A DNA stretch of 64,000 nucleotides, taken from Nocardioides iriomotensis (GTDB taxonomy: Bacteria; Actinomycetota; Actinomycetes; Propionibacteriales; Nocardioidaceae). The notes under the pieces were generated by a model that made no database searches, was not told the DNA's origin, and was given only the letters and a program-made list of their open reading frames with translations. The stretch is from contig NZ_SDPU01000035.1 in assembly GCF_004168035.1 (NCBI RefSeq), positions 434,001 through 498,000 on the forward strand, written 5' to 3'. How positions within the stretch are numbered: position 1 is the first letter of the stretch; every line of letters begins with the position of its first letter. The position numbers and the translations under genes were made by a program. Shown here in pieces: positions 17,815-28,508 of the stretch.

Positions 17815-20800
17815 GCGACGAGAGCCAGGTGCCCAGCGTCTTCGACATCCGCGACCCGCTGCCCACCGGCACCACCCTGCTGGAGGCCAGCGCCGGCACC
17901 GGCAAGACCTGGACCATCGGCGCGCTGGTCACCCGGTTCGTCGCCGAAGGCGAGGCGCGATTGCCGGAGATGCTCGTCGTGACGTTCGGCCGCGCCGCCA
18001 GCCAGGAGCTGCGCGAGCGCGTCCGCGCCCAGCTCGTCGAGGCCGAGCGAGCCCTCGCCGACCCGGCGTCCGTGACCGAGCCGAGCGACCTGGTCGAGCT
18101 GCTGCTCGACGCCGACGACGCCACCCGCGAGAGCCGCCGGCTGCGGCTGCGCCAGGCGCTCGGCGACTTCGACGGCGCCACGATCGCCACCACCCACCAG
18201 TTCTGCCACCTCGTGCTGCGCAGCCTTGGCGTCGCCGGCGACACCGACGCCAACGCCACCCTGGTCGAGGACCTCGAGGACCTGCTCGGGGAGGTCGTCG
18301 ACGACCTCTACCTCGCCCGCTACGGCGCGCGCGACACCGACCCGCCGTTCGACCACGCCTTCGCCCGCAAGCTGGCGCGCGCGGCGGCCAACGACCCGCA
18401 GGCCCGGCTCGAGCCCACGGACGCGCCGCAGGACCACACGGCGGGGGAGCGGGTCGCGTTCGCGTCTGCCGTCCGCGCCGAGCTCGACCGCCGCAAGCGG
18501 CGGCTCGGCGTCCTCTCCTACGACGACCTCCTGTCCCAGCTCGCGCACGCCCTCGCCGACGACGACGCCCCCGCGCGGCAGCGGATGCGCCGGCGCTGGA
18601 AGGTCGTCCTGGTCGACGAGTTCCAGGACACCGACCCGGTGCAGTGGCAGGTGCTCGACCGCGCGTTCACCGGCCACGCCCGGATGGTGCTGATCGGCGA
18701 CCCCAAGCAGGCGATCTACGCCTTCCGCGGCGGCGACGTCACGACGTACCTCCAGGCCGCCGCCACCGCCACCACCCACCAGACCCTCGGTCGCAACTGG
18801 CGCTCCGACGCCGACCTGATCGCGCCGCTCCAGCTGATGCTCGGCGGTGCCGCGCTCGGCGACGAGCGCATCGTGGTGCGCGACGTCGAGGCCGAGCACC
18901 CCGGCACCCGGCTCGCCGGCGCCGGCGCACCGTTCCGGCTGCGGGTCGTGCGCAAGGACGTGCTCGGCGCCCGCAAGGACCTCACCGTCGCGCAGATCCG
19001 GCCGCACCTGTACGCCGACGTGGCCCGCGACATCAAGCGGCTGCTCACCTCCGGCGCCACCTTCGACGGCGCCCCGCTGCAGCCCGCCGACGTCGCGGTC
19101 ATCGCCTATCGCAACAACGACCTGCAGGCCGTCCAGCGTGCCCTCGCCGACGTCGGTGTCCCGGCGGTGGTCGCCGGCAGCGGCAGCGTGTTCGCAACCC
19201 CGGCCGCGACCGAGTGGCTGCGCCTGCTCGAGGCGCTGGAGCAGCCGCACCGGTCGTCCCGCGTGCGCAGCGCCGCGCTCACGTCGTTCTTCGGGTACGA
19301 CGCCGCGACGCTCGACAGCGGCGGCGACGAGCTCACCGACCGGGTCGCCGAGACCGTGCGCGACTGGGGCGAGCTGTTCTCCGCGCGCGGGGTCGCGGCC
19401 GTCCTCGAGGCCGCCGTCACGCACGGCCTCACCGCACGGGTGCTCGCCCGGGTCGACGGCGAGCGGCTGCTCACCGACCTGCGTCACGTCGGGCAGTCGC
19501 TGCACGAGGCGGCGACCGACGACCGGCTCGGCCTGCTCGCGCTGCTCACCTGGCTGCGCGAGCAGATGGCCGACGACAAGCTCGAGGTCGCCTCCGACCG
19601 CACCCGGCGCCTCGACAGCGACGCGGTCGCGGTCCAGCTCGTCACGATCCACGGCAGCAAGGGCCTGGAGTACCCCGTCGTCTACCTCCCGACCCTGTGG
19701 GACCGCTACCCGCAGGAGCCCGACGTGCCGCTGTTCCACGCCGACGCCGACGACCCCGAGGCGCCGGGCCGGCGCTGCATCGACGTCGGTGGCAGCGGGC
19801 CGCAGTGGTCCGCCAACGTCGCGCGGGCCAAGGCGGAGGACGACGGCGAGTCGCTGCGGCTGCTCTACGTCGCGATGACCCGCGCCCGCTCCCAGGTCGT
19901 GGCGTGGTGGGCGCCCGCCCCCAAGAACACCCCGCGGTCGCCGCTCCAGCGGATGCTGTTCGGCCGCCGCCCCGGCGACCTCACCGTCAAGCCGGCGCAG
20001 GACCTGCACGACGAGGCCGACGTGGTCCGGATCCTCGACCTGGTCCGCCAGCTCGGCGGCGCCTGCTGGGAGGAGTCGCGGCTCGCCGACCTCCCCGACG
20101 CCGACCTCCCCGTCGACACCCGGCCGCTGACCGTGCGCTCGTTCACCCGTGAGGTCGACACCGCGTGGCGGCGCACGTCGTACTCCTCGCTCAGCGCCGC
20201 CGCCGCGACCGAGCCCGTGGCCGGCCGCGCGGCCGCCACCAGCGAGCCCGAGGAGCCACCGCGCGACGACGAGCCCGACCTCGCCGTGTCGGTCGCCGAC
20301 GGGTCCGGCGAGCAACCGGGTGCGGCGCAGGGCGTGCCGTCGCCGATGGCCGACCTGCCGGTGGGCGCGACGTTCGGCTCGCTCGTGCACGCCGTGCTGG
20401 AGCATGCCGATCCGGCCGCGCCCGACTGGCGGGCCGAGCTGCGCGCGAGGATCGACGAGCAGTGGGTCTTCTGGCCGGTCGAGCTCGACCGCGACGAGCT
20501 GGCCGACGCGCTGGTGGCGGTGTGCGACAGCCCGCTCGGCCCGCTCGCCGGGGAGGCGACGCTGCGGCAGATCGGGCTGGGCGACCGGTTGCGCGAGATG
20601 GAGTTCGAGCTGCCGCTGTCGGGCGGCGACGTCCGCGGCTACGCACGCGGATCCGGCGGGTCCCGCGACGCCGTGGTGCTGGGCGACCTGGCGCCGCTGC
20701 TGCGCAAGCACCTGCCCGAGGGTGACCCGCTGCTCGGCTACGCCGACGCGCTGGCCGACCCGGCGCTCGGCGGCCAGGACCTGCGCGGCTACCTCACCGG

Positions 20801-21215
20801 CTCCGTCGACGTCGTGCTGCGCGTGCCGTCGGGTCGGGGCGCCGACGGACACCGCTACCTCGTGGTCGACTACAAGACCAACTGGCTGGGCGGGGTCCCG
20901 GGCGAGGCCGGCGACGACGGACCCGTGCTCACCTCCGACGACTACCGGCCGTCGGTGCTCGCGGCCGCGATGGGGCACTCCGACTACCCCCTCCAGGCGC
21001 TGCTGTACGCCGTCGTGCTGCACCGGTTCCTGCGCTGGCGGCTGCCCGGCTACGACCCGGCGAGGCACCTCGGCGGCGTGCTGTACCTCTACCTGCGCGG
21101 CATGTGCGGACCCGACACCCCGCGGGTCGACGGTCATCCGTGCGGGGTGTTCGCGTGGCAGCCCCCGGCGGCGCTCGTGGAGGCGTTGTCCGACCTGCTG
21201 GACGGTGAGGGATGA
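17811..21215 (+). CDS. recB: Exodeoxyribonuclease V subunit beta (RecB)
   Basis: A 1134-residue UvrD-type helicase-nuclease. Start GTG 17811, overlapping the recC stop (GTGA). Helicase motifs in order: LEASAGTGKTWTIGA (Walker A), LLVTFG-type motif Ia, VDEFQDTDPVQWQ (motif II), GDPKQAIYAFRG (III), GRNWRSDADL (IV), HGSKGLEYPVVYLP (V) and LYVAMTRARSQ (VI). The C-terminal nuclease shows GSVDVVLRV and YLVVDYKTNW, carrying the Asp and DYK catalytic residues. It unwinds 3' to 5' and contains the complex's only nuclease site. The stop overlaps a tiny reading frame that leads to recD. Confidence 0.95.
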   Translation: MSDESQVPSVFDIRDPLPTGTTLLEASAGTGKTWTIGALVTRFVAEGEARLPEMLVVTFGRAASQELRERVRAQLVEAERALADPASVTEPSDLVELLLDADDATRESRRLRLRQALGDFDGATIATTHQFCHLVLRSLGVAGDTDANATLVEDLEDLLGEVVDDLYLARYGARDTDPPFDHAFARKLARAAANDPQARLEPTDAPQDHTAGERVAFASAVRAELDRRKRRLGVLSYDDLLSQLAHALADDDAPARQRMRRRWKVVLVDEFQDTDPVQWQVLDRAFTGHARMVLIGDPKQAIYAFRGGDVTTYLQAAATATTHQTLGRNWRSDADLIAPLQLMLGGAALGDERIVVRDVEAEHPGTRLAGAGAPFRLRVVRKDVLGARKDLTVAQIRPHLYADVARDIKRLLTSGATFDGAPLQPADVAVIAYRNNDLQAVQRALADVGVPAVVAGSGSVFATPAATEWLRLLEALEQPHRSSRVRSAALTSFFGYDAATLDSGGDELTDRVAETVRDWGELFSARGVAAVLEAAVTHGLTARVLARVDGERLLTDLRHVGQSLHEAATDDRLGLLALLTWLREQMADDKLEVASDRTRRLDSDAVAVQLVTIHGSKGLEYPVVYLPTLWDRYPQEPDVPLFHADADDPEAPGRRCIDVGGSGPQWSANVARAKAEDDGESLRLLYVAMTRARSQVVAWWAPAPKNTPRSPLQRMLFGRRPGDLTVKPAQDLHDEADVVRILDLVRQLGGACWEESRLADLPDADLPVDTRPLTVRSFTREVDTAWRRTSYSSLSAAAATEPVAGRAAATSEPEEPPRDDEPDLAVSVADGSGEQPGAAQGVPSPMADLPVGATFGSLVHAVLEHADPAAPDWRAELRARIDEQWVFWPVELDRDELADALVAVCDSPLGPLAGEATLRQIGLGDRLREMEFELPLSGGDVRGYARGSGGSRDAVVLGDLAPLLRKHLPEGDPLLGYADALADPALGGQDLRGYLTGSVDVVLRVPSGRGADGHRYLVVDYKTNWLGGVPGEAGDDGPVLTSDDYRPSVLAAAMGHSDYPLQALLYAVVLHRFLRWRLPGYDPARHLGGVLYLYLRGMCGPDTPRVDGHPCGVFAWQPPAALVEALSDLLDGEG

Positions 21216-21268
21216 GCACCCCACCACGCCACTCGCTGCGCTCGCGCCGCGTCGGGGACCCCGCATGA
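21212..21268 (+). CDS. 18-codon bridging frame between recB and recD
   Basis: ATG at 21212 overlaps the recB stop (ATGA), and the frame ends in a TGA that itself overlaps the recD ATG at 21265. The peptide would be MSTPPRHSLRSRRVGDPA. Both overlaps are the four-base type used for termination-reinitiation elsewhere in this window, so ribosomes leaving recB could translate this peptide and re-start at recD. The DNA contains the CACTCGCTGCGCTCGCG type of near-palindrome often seen as a short repeat in such genomes. Whether the peptide itself matters is unknown. Confidence 0.4.
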   Translation: MSTPPRHSLRSRRVGDPA

Positions 21269-23022
21269 CCGACCTCTTCGAGCCGCTCGACACCGCCGAC
21301 CGGCGGATCGCCCTGTCCGCCGACGGCGTGCTGCGCGCGTTCAACGACGCCGGCGTGCTCGAGGCCGCCGACGTGCACGTCGCCATCCAGGCCGGCCGGC
21401 TGACCGGCGAGACCGACGAGCGCGCGCTGCTGGCGGCCGCGCTGGCGGTCCGGGCGGTCCGGCACGGCTCGGTCAGCCTCGACCTGACCGCCCTCGACGA
21501 CCTGGTGGCCGCGGCGCCCGGCCTGCCGTGGCCCGACGCCGGTGACTGGCCGACGGCGGTCTCGGACTCCCGGCTGGTGGCCGAGGGCGTGCTGCGGTGG
21601 GAGCACGACCTGGTGTACCTCGACCGCTACTGGCACCAGGAGCGCCAGCTCGTCGCGGACCTCGACGCGCGCCTGACCCGCCCGGCGCCCACCGTCGACC
21701 CCGTCACGCTTGACGCCGGCGTGCAGCGGGTGTTCCCCGGCGAGACCTACGGCGAGCAGCGCACCGCCGCCCGCCGCGCGGCCGCCGCCTGGACGACCGT
21801 GCTGACCGGCGGACCGGGCACCGGCAAGACCACCACGGTCGCCGGTCTGCTCGCGCTGCTGGCCGAACAGGCAGCACGCGTGGGACATCCGCGGCTGCGG
21901 ATCGCGCTCACGGCGCCCACCGGCAAGGCGGCCGCCCGGCTGCAGGAGTCCGTCGCGCGCGAGCTGCGCGCGCTGCCGGCGGAGGACCAGGCGCGGGTCG
22001 GCACCGTCCAGGCCGTGACCATGCACCGGCTGCTCGGCACCCGGCGCGACAACGGCACCCGGTTCCGGCACCACCGCGGCAACCGGCTCCCGCACGACGT
22101 CGTGGTGGTCGACGAGTCGTCGATGGTGTCCCTGACGATGATGACCCGGCTGGTCGAGGCGGTGCGCCCCGAGGCGCGCCTGGTCCTCGTCGGCGACCCC
22201 GACCAGCTAGCGTCGGTCGAGGCCGGCGCCGTGCTGTCCGACCTGGTGGCCGGCCTCGCCGACCGCGACGACAGCCCGGTCGTGCGACTGGCGACGACGC
22301 ACCGGTTCGGGGCCGAGATCGGCGCCCTGGCCGACGCGCTGCGAGCGGGCGACGCCGATCTGGTGATGGAGCGGCTGCGGGCGGGCGGATCCGGGGTGGA
22401 GTACGTCGAGAGTGACGACCCGGCGGCGCACGTCCAGGCGCGCGTGGTCGACGCGGCGCTCGCCGTACGCCGGCACGCCGAGGCGGGCGACGCGACCGAG
22501 GCCGTGCGTGCGCTCGACGCCCACCGCCTGCTGTGCGCGCACCGCGACGGGCCCTACGGCGTCGCGCACTGGAACCGCCAGGTCGAGCACTGGCTGGCCG
22601 AGGCCACCGGCGACCCGCTGCACGAGCGGATGTACGTCGGCCGGCCGCTGCTGGTGACGGCCAACGACTACGGCCTCGGCGTCTACAACGGCGACGCCGG
22701 CGTCGTGGTCCGTTCCGCCGAGGGCACGCGGGCGGTGATCGACGGGGCGCAGGGGCTGGCCGACTTCGCGCCGAGCCGGATGGCCGACGTCGAGACGATG
22801 TTCGCGACCACGATCCACAAGAGCCAGGGCAGCCAGGCGCGCGAGGTGACCGTGCTGCTGCCGCCCCCGGAGTCGCGGCTGCTCACGCGCGAGCTCTTCT
22901 ACACCGCGGTGACTCGGGCGCAGGACACCGTCCGCGTCGTCGGCACCGAGGAGGCCGTGCGCGCCGCCGTCGGGCGACGCGCGCTGCGGGCGAGCGGGCT
23001 GCGCCAGCGACTGGGCTCCTGA
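21265..23022 (+). CDS. recD: Exodeoxyribonuclease V subunit alpha (RecD)
   Basis: A 585-residue 5' to 3' helicase of the RecBCD complex. The N-terminal domain (to ~170) contacts RecC. The helicase core then shows LTGGPGTGKTTTVAGL (Walker A), TAPTGKAAARLQES, VVVDESSMVS (Walker B), LVGDPDQLASVEAG, and near the end TIHKSQGSQ and FYTAVTRAQDTV. I chose ATG 21265; the same frame stays open upstream inside recB but has no family similarity there. Translation is probably coupled to recB through the small bridging frame. Typical length. Confidence 0.95.
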   Translation: MTDLFEPLDTADRRIALSADGVLRAFNDAGVLEAADVHVAIQAGRLTGETDERALLAAALAVRAVRHGSVSLDLTALDDLVAAAPGLPWPDAGDWPTAVSDSRLVAEGVLRWEHDLVYLDRYWHQERQLVADLDARLTRPAPTVDPVTLDAGVQRVFPGETYGEQRTAARRAAAAWTTVLTGGPGTGKTTTVAGLLALLAEQAARVGHPRLRIALTAPTGKAAARLQESVARELRALPAEDQARVGTVQAVTMHRLLGTRRDNGTRFRHHRGNRLPHDVVVVDESSMVSLTMMTRLVEAVRPEARLVLVGDPDQLASVEAGAVLSDLVAGLADRDDSPVVRLATTHRFGAEIGALADALRAGDADLVMERLRAGGSGVEYVESDDPAAHVQARVVDAALAVRRHAEAGDATEAVRALDAHRLLCAHRDGPYGVAHWNRQVEHWLAEATGDPLHERMYVGRPLLVTANDYGLGVYNGDAGVVVRSAEGTRAVIDGAQGLADFAPSRMADVETMFATTIHKSQGSQAREVTVLLPPPESRLLTRELFYTAVTRAQDTVRVVGTEEAVRAAVGRRALRASGLRQRLGS

Positions 23023-23042
23023 GCCCGCGCGACCTCAGCCGC

Positions 23043-23450
23043 TCACGGCCCGTCCGGCGCGTCCGGGACGTCGCGCACCCCGCGTCCGGTCGCCAGGTCG
23101 GCCACCACGACCGGAGCCGGTGTGTGCTGGCGCAGCCAGGCGTCGACGTCCTCGGGTGCGGGCACGGGTCCGACGCCGTCGGCCAGGGCGACGTTGAGCA
23201 CCGCCGCGCCGGTCTCGAGCGCGTGCAGCCCCTCGTGCAACCGCACCGGGTACCCGACCGGCAGGTGGTCCAGCGCCTCGTGGTGCCACAGGGTGGCATC
23301 GCCGCCGTCGAGGTACGCGACGACGACGACCTCGCGGCCGAGCACCTCCGCCACGGTGCCCGCCCGCCAGCCCCAGGGCCGGCGGCCGAGCTCGCGCAGG
23401 TGCAGGAATTGCACCTGGTGGCCGGGTCCGTAGTGTGCGCAGCGACGCAT
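23043..23450 (-). CDS. Hypothetical protein, 135 aa
   Basis: The ATG at 23450 has a strong GGAGG six bases upstream, which supports a real gene. Residues 1-70 hold short beta-rich segments (HQVQFLHLRELGRRPWGWR, VAEVLGREVVVVAYLDGG), perhaps a small barrel such as those in DUF402-like proteins. The C-terminal half is acidic and alanine-rich. No signal peptide, metal motif or membrane helix. I do not recognise the family. It converges on recD with a 20-base gap and lies after the VOC gene on the same strand. Confidence 0.65.
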   Translation of the reverse strand: MRRCAHYGPGHQVQFLHLRELGRRPWGWRAGTVAEVLGREVVVVAYLDGGDATLWHHEALDHLPVGYPVRLHEGLHALETGAAVLNVALADGVGPVPAPEDVDAWLRQHTPAPVVVADLATGRGVRDVPDAPDGP

Positions 23451-23496
23451 GGTGACCTCCGGGTCTCGTGGACCCGCGCAGGGAGGGTCCGCTGTT

Positions 23497-23516
23497 CCGC
23501 GGCCGGGCGGCCGCGG
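23497..23516 (-). terminator. Stem-loop after the VOC gene
   Basis: Perfect 8-bp repeat CCGCGGCC/GGCCGCGG with loop GGGC, about 110 bases past the VOC stop codon. A second hairpin (ACCCGC/GCGGGT, near 23537-23555) lies between. Together they could separate the VOC transcript from the 135-aa gene. Confidence 0.4.
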
Positions 23517-23624
23517 CGGGTCGTCCTCCGGGGCACCCGCAGCGGTGCGGGTTGCCGCCCAGCCAGCCGGGGCTTCGCGCTGGGGCTCGTGACCTGGGGA
23601 GAGGCTAGCGGTGACCGGGGACGG

Positions 23625-24122
23625 TCATAGGACGACGAGGTCGTACATCTCCCCGAGCGGGTCCGCGATCAGCTCGATCCGGGCACCGTCGGGGTCGGTG
23701 AAGTACATCGACGTGCCGCTCTCCAGCACGTACCCGACGCCGGCCTCGTCGAGCTTGCCGCGCAGGTGCTCCCAGCGTTCGGGCTCGACGGAGATGGCGA
23801 GGTGGTGCAGGCCGCCCAGCACCTCGGCGTAGGGCCCGAGGTCGAGGCCGGGCAGGTCGAAGAACGCCAGCAGGTTGCGGTTGCCGATGTCGAAGAAGAA
23901 GTGCGTGGAGCCGGGGTAGTCCCGGTTCTCGACGACCTCGGTCAGCGGGAACTCCAGCACGCCCTGGTAGAAGCGGATCGTGCGCGCGACGTCGGCGCAG
24001 ATCAGCGCGGTGTGGTGCAGTCCGCGCGCCGAGGACGCCGGTCGGTCGTCGGTGCGGAGGTGCTCGTCGCGCAGCCGGGTCCGGTTCCGCGCGAGCTCGT
24101 CGAGGTCGGCAGGGGTGAGCAT
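23625..24122 (-). CDS. VOC-family (glyoxalase/dioxygenase-like) protein
   Basis: A 165-residue protein with two betaalphabetabetabeta repeats. Metal-ligand candidates are the His in GLHHTALICADV, the His in GLHHLAISVEPERW and the Glu in ARIELIAD. DVARTIRFYQGVLEFPL and YFTDPDGARIE are the standard VOC signatures. Members include glyoxalase I, extradiol dioxygenases and resistance proteins; the reaction cannot be told from sequence. The first ~30 residues form an extra helix before the domain. It lies 55 bases after pepN on the same strand. Confidence 0.82.
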   Translation of the reverse strand: MLTPADLDELARNRTRLRDEHLRTDDRPASSARGLHHTALICADVARTIRFYQGVLEFPLTEVVENRDYPGSTHFFFDIGNRNLLAFFDLPGLDLGPYAEVLGGLHHLAISVEPERWEHLRGKLDEAGVGYVLESGTSMYFTDPDGARIELIADPLGEMYDLVVL

Positions 24123-24177
24123 GCGTCACGGTCGCACCCCGGAGCGGGTCGGCGGAATGGCCCGATCGAGCGGGTCG

Positions 24178-26646
<2,469 letters not shown>

Positions 26647-26653
26647 CCGGCCG

Positions 26654-26659
26654 AACCTA
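26654..26659 (-). promoter_or_regulatory. Leaderless-type -10 element of pepN (TAGGTT)
   Basis: TAGGTT, then 7 bases, then the GTG start of pepN. This spacing puts the transcript start on the start codon. Confidence 0.5.
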
Positions 26660-26751
26660 CGCGAGCCGGTTCACCGGACGCCGGCCGGTCGCGGCCGGTA
26701 GCGTCGGCGGTCCGCGAGGACGGGCCTCGCGACGGGGGAACGAGGTGGGTC

Positions 26752-28386
26752 GTGCCGATCATGGTCCCGGAGGCGCCGTCGTTCACGACCTCCAGCGAGC
26801 GCGAGGTCTGGGAGCTGCTCCGCGAGCAGCTCGGCGACGACGACCTGCTGATCAGCGGGCAGCGGATCTCGGCGCGCGACAAGGACCACGAGATCGACAT
26901 CTGCGTGGCGTTCGCCGACGCCGGCATCGTCGTGGTGGAGGTCAAGGGCGGCCAGGTCTGGTACGACGACGGCTGGTGGATCGACCGGCGCGGGCGCGAG
27001 GACCGCATCGACCCGATCACCCAGGCCCGCGAGGCGCAGTACGCCCTGCGCGGCTGGCTCGACCGCGACCCCCGCTGGGGCTCCCGGTCCGGGCTGCGCT
27101 GGGGCCACGCCCTGGTGCTGCCGCACACCAAGATCGCCGAGGACTTCGGCACGCCCGACGCGCAGCGCTGGCAGGTCGCCGGCCGCGACGACATGGACGG
27201 CCTCGCCGACTTCCTCCGTCGCGTGGTCACCGGGCAGACCAACAACAAGCGGATGCTGACGTTGGACGACGTCGACGCGCTCCGCGAGGCGCTGGCCGGT
27301 CGCGGGCTCCCGCAGCGCGACCTGATCGGGTTCGCCGCCGAGCGCGACGACGAGGTCGAACGGCTCAGCGCCGAGCAGGCGGTGATCCTGAGGGCGGCCC
27401 GGCTGCTGAACCGGGTCGAGGTCCGCGGCGGCGCCGGCAGCGGCAAGACCTGGCTGGCCGTCGAGCAGGCGCGGCGGCTGAGCCGGGAGGGCAAGCGGGT
27501 CGCGCTCACCTGCTACTCCCGCGGCCTGGCCGCCTGGCTCGAGCGCCGGGTGGCCACGTTGCCGCGCCGGGAGCGTCCGGCGTACGTGGGCACCTTCCAC
27601 AACCTCGGCGTGGAGTGGGGCGCGCCGACCGGCAGCGAGGACGACAGCCACTTCTGGGAGGTCGAGCTGCCCACCCGGATGGTCGACCTCGGCCGCGAGC
27701 AGCCCGAGGGCCGGCTCTACGACGCGCTCGTGATCGACGAGGCGCAGGACTTCGCCGACCTCTGGTGGCCGGCCGCGCTGGCCGCGCTCAAGGACGAGGA
27801 GACCGGCGGCCTCTTCGTGTGCACCGACGAGGGGCAGCGGGTCTTCTCCCGGTACGGCGGCCCGCCGCCCGGCCTGGTCCCGCTGGTGCTCGACCAGAAC
27901 CTGCGCAACACCCGCCAGATCGCCGAGAGCTTCTCGACGCTCGCGCCGATCCGGATGCGGCTGGGCACCGCCAACGGTCCCGACGTCACCTTCGTCGAGT
28001 GCCCGACCACCGACGCGCTGGACGTGGCCGAGGACCACGTCGACTGGATGCTCGACGCGGGCTGGCGGCCCGAGGACCTCGCCCTGCTCACGACCGGGTC
28101 GCGCTCGGCCGAGCAGCGGCTCCGGCAGGAGGCCGGTGCGGACGCCTACTGGAGCACCTTCTGGGACCACGAGCAGGTGTTCTACGGCCACGTGCTCGGG
28201 TTCAAGGGGCTCGAGCGGCCGGCCGTGATCCTCGCGCTCAACGAGACCACGATCAGCGAGCGGTCGAAGGAGCGGCTCTACGTCGGGCTCTCGCGGGCCC
28301 GCGACCAGCTGCTCGTCGTCGGCGACCCCGACTTCGTCGCCGAGGTCGGAGGGCCGGCGGTGCTCCGGCACCTGCGCGGCGGCTGA
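26752..28386 (+). CDS. NERD-domain UvrD-like helicase
   Basis: A 544-residue fusion. Residues ~10-150 form a NERD (nuclease-related) domain: KDHEIDICVAF then GIVVVEVKGGQVWYDDG gives the D..E.K arrangement of restriction-like nucleases. Residues ~215-540 form a superfamily-1 helicase: RGGAGSGKTWLAVEQA (Walker A), LVIDEAQDFADLWWP (Walker B), a QNLRNT arginine motif, FKGLERPAVILA and LYVGLSRARDQL. Such fusions are thought to act on nucleic acids and often sit in defence or repair loci. Start GTG 26752 (GAGGTGG upstream); ATG 26761 is possible. It heads an accessory-looking group up to 31191. Confidence 0.87.
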   Translation: MPIMVPEAPSFTTSSEREVWELLREQLGDDDLLISGQRISARDKDHEIDICVAFADAGIVVVEVKGGQVWYDDGWWIDRRGREDRIDPITQAREAQYALRGWLDRDPRWGSRSGLRWGHALVLPHTKIAEDFGTPDAQRWQVAGRDDMDGLADFLRRVVTGQTNNKRMLTLDDVDALREALAGRGLPQRDLIGFAAERDDEVERLSAEQAVILRAARLLNRVEVRGGAGSGKTWLAVEQARRLSREGKRVALTCYSRGLAAWLERRVATLPRRERPAYVGTFHNLGVEWGAPTGSEDDSHFWEVELPTRMVDLGREQPEGRLYDALVIDEAQDFADLWWPAALAALKDEETGGLFVCTDEGQRVFSRYGGPPPGLVPLVLDQNLRNTRQIAESFSTLAPIRMRLGTANGPDVTFVECPTTDALDVAEDHVDWMLDAGWRPEDLALLTTGSRSAEQRLRQEAGADAYWSTFWDHEQVFYGHVLGFKGLERPAVILALNETTISERSKERLYVGLSRARDQLLVVGDPDFVAEVGGPAVLRHLRGG

Positions 28387-28462
28387 CCCGCTGACCCACC
28401 CCGTCCACGGTCGGCCCGCCTGCCCGAAACTGTCGGTGGTCGGGCCTACGGTGTAACCATCA

Positions 28463-28508
28463 GGGCCGGTCGGGGGGACCGGCCCGGGGTCGATCGGGGG
28501 GATCGATG
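28463..28508 (+). promoter_or_regulatory. Twin G5-loop hairpins covering the start of the TY-Chap gene
   Basis: Two perfect hairpins lie in tandem. The first pairs GGGCCGGTC (28463-28471) with GACCGGCCC around a GGGGG loop. The second pairs TCGATC (28490-28495) with GATCGA (28501-28506), again with a GGGGG loop. In the second, the loop is the only ribosome-binding-like sequence and the first base of the ATG (28506) closes the stem, so folding could control translation. Confidence 0.55.

Noticed and set aside
21220-21260. Possible mobile repeat or attachment site in the recB-recD gap
   Set aside because: The near-palindrome is too short and I see no second copy in the window.
17490-21386. A 1298-codon open frame antisense to recB
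   Set aside because: Same reason; recB motifs on the plus strand are complete.
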